Origin: an uncultured Clostridia bacterium
GTDB lineage: Bacteria > Bacillota > Clostridia > Lachnospirales > Anaerotignaceae
Direction: 5' to 3'
NCBI GenBank assembly: GCA_910583755.1
Contig: CAJTZO010000066.1
Coordinates: 1 to 7,597 of the forward strand
DNA: 7,597 nt
The number at the start of each line of letters is the position of its first letter. Positions within the stretch are counted from its first letter, which is position 1. Of this stretch, positions 6,193 through 7,597 are shown piece after piece. Made by a program: the position numbers and the translations under genes. The notes below the pieces were generated by a model. The model had not been told where the DNA came from, searched no databases, and was given only the letters and a program-made list of their open reading frames with translations.

Positions 6193-6238
6193 TTGAAACT
6201 CTGTTTCAAACTTTTTGCAAAAACGAACATTTTTGTTC
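6193..6238 (-). promoter_or_regulatory. Two weak terminator-like hairpins in the rpsG-fusA spacer
   Basis: On the minus strand, GAACA-AAAA-TGTTC (6238-6225) is followed by GTTTTTGC. Then TTGAAAC-AGA-GTTTCAA (6209-6193) is followed by GGTTTTT, ending about 13 bases before the fusA ribosome binding site. Stems are short (5 and 7 bp) and AT-rich, so full termination is unlikely. Partial attenuation or an RNA-processing role is possible. The word AAAAACGAACA is also repeated at 6219-6229 and 6255-6265. No promoter is visible in this spacer. Confidence 0.35.
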
Positions 6239-6309
6239 TTTGTTAATATTTCAAAAAAACGAACAGGTAATAAACAAGGTTTCTTTAAGTGTTAAAAATT
6301 CTTTTTTAA

Positions 6310-6780
6310 TTACCATTTGTAATGTGAAAAAGCTTTGTTTGCTTCTGCCATTTTATGGGTTTCATCTTTTTTCTTAACAGCACCGCCTGCATTATTTAAA
6401 GCGTCCATAATTTCACCTGCAAGACGGTCAATCATTGTTTTTTCGCCACGTTTTCTACTATAAATAGTTAACCAACGAAGACCTAATGTTCTTCTTCTTT
6501 CTGGTCTAATGTCCATTGGCACCTGATAAGTTGCACCACCAACACGACGAGCTTTTACTTCCAATACTGGCATAATATTGTTCAATGCTTCTTCAAAAGC
6601 CTCTAAAGGTTCTTTTCCTGTTTTTTCAGCTACTTTTTCAAATGCACCATAAACAATTTTTTCAGCAACACCTTTTTTGCCGTCTAACATAATGCTGTTA
6701 ATCAACTTTGTAACCAATTTACTGTTATATAAAGGGTCAGCTAAAACTTCTCTCTTTGCGACATGTCCTTTTCTTGGCAC
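6310..6780 (-). CDS. rpsG: 30S ribosomal protein S7, GTG start
   Basis: 156 residues, the usual S7 length. S7 is a primary assembly protein of the 30S head, binds the 3' major domain of 16S rRNA and lines the E site and decoding region. Sequence: MPRKGHVAKREVLADPLYNS at the N-terminus, the beta-hairpin region EVKARRVGGATYQVP (74-88), IRPERRRTLGLRWL (91-104), and C-terminal AEANKAFSHYKW. The GTG at 6780 is preceded by AAGGAGGGA at 6795-6787. An in-frame ATG at 6870 would add 30 residues (MLKDKLYEGMKTRNY onward) absent from normal S7 and would read across the ribosome binding site, so it is rejected. It follows rpsL by 130 bp, a spacer that contains a strong RNA stem. Confidence 0.97.
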   Translation of the reverse strand: MPRKGHVAKREVLADPLYNSKLVTKLINSIMLDGKKGVAEKIVYGAFEKVAEKTGKEPLEAFEEALNNIMPVLEVKARRVGGATYQVPMDIRPERRRTLGLRWLTIYSRKRGEKTMIDRLAGEIMDALNNAGGAVKKKDETHKMAEANKAFSHYKW

Positions 6781-6841
6781 GATTCTTCCCTCCTTAATGA
6801 ATAAATCTATTCTCGGTACTTCACGATAATTTCGTGTTTTC

Positions 6842-6901
6842 ATGCCTTCATACAATTTATCTTTAAGCAATTTGCAGATGTTATTATTTTGTATAAGGCA
6901 T
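6842..6901 (-). promoter_or_regulatory. Structured rpsL-rpsG intercistronic leader (candidate S7 autoregulation site)
   Basis: ATGCCTT-C-ATACAA (6842-6855) and TTGTAT-AAGGCAT (6889-6901) form a 13-bp stem with one bulged base and a 33-nt apical region. On the minus-strand mRNA it lies about 60 nt before the S7 start codon and just after the S12 stop. Known: in E. coli, S7 represses its operon by binding an RNA structure in the S12-S7 intercistronic region. Whether this stem is equivalent is inference; I do not recognise a sequence match to the 16S S7 site. Confidence 0.45.
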
Positions 6902-6910
6902 TACTTTTGA

Positions 6911-7330
6911 TTATTTTTTCGCTTTTGGACGTTTTGCACCATATTTGGAACGAGCTTGCATTCTGTTTGCAACGCCTGCGGTATCCAAAGTACCTCTTAC
7001 AATATGGTAACGCACACCAGGTAAATCTTTTACCCTTCCGCCTCTGATAAGAACAACGCTATGTTCTTGTAAATTGTGACCTTCACCTGGAATATAAGCA
7101 GTTACTTCAATTCCATTAGAAAGACGAACTCTGGCAATTTTTCTCAAAGCAGAGTTAGGCTTTTTAGGGGTAGAAGTTTTTACTGCTGTACAAACGCCAC
7201 GTCTTTGAGGAGAAGAAACGTCAGTTGTTTTCTTCTTTAAAGAGTTGAGACCTTTTTGTAACGCTGGGGCAGTAGATTTCTTTTCAACAGTCTGTCTGCC
7301 TTTTCTTACTAACTGATTAAATGTTGGCAT
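6911..7330 (-). CDS. rpsL: 30S ribosomal protein S12
   Basis: 139-residue protein of the 30S decoding centre that contacts the A-site codon-anticodon helix and is the streptomycin target region. MPTFNQLVRKGRQ is the usual Firmicutes N-terminus. Compared with the 124-residue E. coli protein there is an insertion of about 13 residues after PALQ (LNSLKKKTTDVSS region), as in other Gram-positives. Conserved motifs TPKKPNSALRK (54-64) and RGGRVKDLPGVRYH (96-109) are intact. Lys56 and Lys101, equivalent to E. coli Lys43 and Lys88, are wild type, so no classical streptomycin-resistance change is seen. The ATG at 7330 has AAGGAGGTG at 7346-7338. An upstream in-frame ATG at 7432 would overlap the promoter and is rejected. 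First gene of the str operon. Confidence 0.98.
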   Translation of the reverse strand: MPTFNQLVRKGRQTVEKKSTAPALQKGLNSLKKKTTDVSSPQRRGVCTAVKTSTPKKPNSALRKIARVRLSNGIEVTAYIPGEGHNLQEHSVVLIRGGRVKDLPGVRYHIVRGTLDTAGVANRMQARSKYGAKRPKAKK

Positions 7331-7433
7331 TTTGTTGCACCTCCTTACAAAATAAATACATTCTGCCATTGCAATTATCATTGTTCTATAAAAATAAGCA
7401 AGAAAAAAAGTCTTATTTTCAAGACACTGCAAT

Positions 7434-7462
7434 ATTTTATCATTTCATATCTAAAAAGTCAA
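7434..7462 (-). promoter_or_regulatory. Main str operon promoter upstream of rpsL
   Basis: On the minus strand, -35 TTGACT (7462-7457), 17-bp spacer, -10 TAAAAT (7439-7434) with TGA directly before it (extended -10). Predicted transcription start is near 7427, giving a 5' leader of about 97 nt to the rpsL ATG. The first bases of that leader can form GTCTT-GAAAAT-AAGAC (7425-7410) followed by seven T. This is too weak and too close to the start to be a convincing attenuator. Confidence 0.82.
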
Positions 7463-7463
7463 T

Positions 7464-7481
7464 AACTTTTTAAAAAAAGTT
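7464..7481. repeat. Perfect 8-bp inverted repeat just upstream of the rpsL promoter
   Basis: AACTTTTT (7464-7471), AA, AAAAAGTT (7474-7481). It lies directly behind the -35 box. Its A/T tracts could act as an UP-like element for RNA polymerase alpha subunits. It also shares its arm sequence with the palindrome at 7529-7553. Confidence 0.5.
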
Positions 7482-7489
7482 CCAGCTTG

Positions 7490-7571
7490 TCCATAAAGTC
7501 TTTTTTTTGTGGGTTTCACCCACACCCACCAACTTTTTTTTTAAAAAAGTTGGACAAAAAACTTTCATGGA
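7490..7571. repeat. Branched palindrome: outer imperfect arms enclosing two perfect hairpins
   Basis: Outer arms: TCCATAAAGTCTTTTTTTTG onward (7490-7510) pairs with ACAAAAAACTTTCATGGA (7554-7571) with small bulges. Inside are GTGGGT-TTC-ACCCAC (7509-7523) and CCAACTTTTTT-TTT-AAAAAAGTTGG (7529-7553), both perfect. The fold would be a three-way junction of about 80 nt. Neither inner hairpin has a U-tract in the right place on either strand, so a simple terminator is not supported. It may be a dispersed intergenic palindromic repeat or a structured RNA between the upstream gene (off window) and rpsL. Confidence 0.6.
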
Positions 7572-7588
7572 AAAACTAGTGTTTTTCC
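7569..7588. repeat. Perfect 8-bp inverted repeat, possible end of upstream transcript
   Basis: GGAAAAAC (7569-7576), TAGT, GTTTTTCC (7581-7588). For a minus-strand gene ending to the right of the window this could be part of a terminator. The following bases, ATGAAAGTTTTTT on the minus strand, give only a displaced T-run, so the role is uncertain. It overlaps the edge of the branched palindrome by three bases. Confidence 0.4.
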
Positions 7589-7597
7589 TTATCAAAT

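Noticed and set aside
5907..6377. 156-codon open frame on the plus strand antisense to fusA and the rpsG end
   Set aside because: It lies opposite the highly conserved EF-G N-terminus, has a Cys/Ser/Phe-rich composition typical of antisense frames, and has no ribosome binding site or homology that I recognise. The same applies to the shorter plus-strand frames at 2774-2959, 2992-3381, 3601-3879, 4230-4499, 4509-4769 and 4794-5099.
6781..6870. 30-residue N-terminal extension of S7 starting at ATG 6870
   Set aside because: S7 normally begins MPRKGHVAKR, and AAGGAGGGA is correctly placed for the GTG at 6780. The extension would be unlike any S7 that I know.
7403..7425. Attenuator-like hairpin plus T7 at the start of the rpsL leader
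   Set aside because: The 5-bp AT-rich stem sits within the first 25 nt of the predicted transcript, too weak and too early for intrinsic termination.
7509..7523. GTGGGT-TTC-ACCCAC as an intrinsic terminator
   Set aside because: The T-run lies before the hairpin on the plus strand and appears as A after it on the minus strand, so no U-tract follows the stem in either direction.
1..7597. tRNA, rRNA, CRISPR array or known defence or toxin-antitoxin system
   Set aside because: No cloverleaf with conserved arms, no regularly spaced repeats and no recognisable effector gene were found. The paired small regulators are better explained as phage/ICE control proteins than as a toxin-antitoxin pair.

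Overview
The window looks like a chromosomal segment of a low-GC Gram-positive bacterium, most likely class Clostridia and perhaps Lachnospiraceae-like. The evidence is strong AGGAGG-type ribosome binding sites, AT-rich spacers, near-consensus sigma-A promoters with 17-bp spacers, the Firmicutes-type long S12, and an EF-G with the segment CAKGGVEPQSE. Family-level placement is inference from protein flavour, not from a search.

Right two thirds (about 2690-7597): the classical str operon, read leftwards on the minus strand: rpsL (S12), rpsG (S7), fusA (EF-G), tuf (EF-Tu). A strong promoter (TTGACT-17-TAAAAT) lies about 100 nt upstream of rpsL. A second promoter (TTGCAA-17-TATAAT) lies in the fusA-tuf gap. 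A strong hairpin terminator follows tuf. The products are two small-subunit proteins of the decoding region and the two GTPases that deliver aminoacyl-tRNA and drive translocation. The 130-nt rpsL-rpsG spacer holds a 13-bp bulged stem, a candidate autoregulatory site. The edge upstream of the rpsL promoter is packed with nested palindromes.

Left third (1 to about 2690): an AT-rich mobile-element segment inserted just downstream of tuf. A tyrosine integrase (cut by the left edge) sits directly behind a small excisionase-like HTH gene, transcribed leftwards from TTGACT-17-TAATAT. Divergent from it is a 210-aa XRE-type repressor with its own extended -10 promoter. A second, convergent XRE repressor (168 aa, TTG start) shares a bidirectional terminator with the first. 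Divergent from that one is a 66-aa Cro-like protein whose ribosome binding site lies inside a hairpin. Close to the tuf terminator is an 11-bp-period direct repeat resembling integrase arm-binding sites. No cargo, replication or conjugation genes lie between the regulators and tuf, so this is the regulatory end of an element continuing to the left, or a stripped remnant.

No tRNA, rRNA, CRISPR array or known cargo system was seen. The most unusual points are the compact three-regulator integration-control cassette with shared TATCATT-like half-sites, the RBS-sequestering hairpin, the rpsL-rpsG leader stem and the branched palindrome at 7490-7571.
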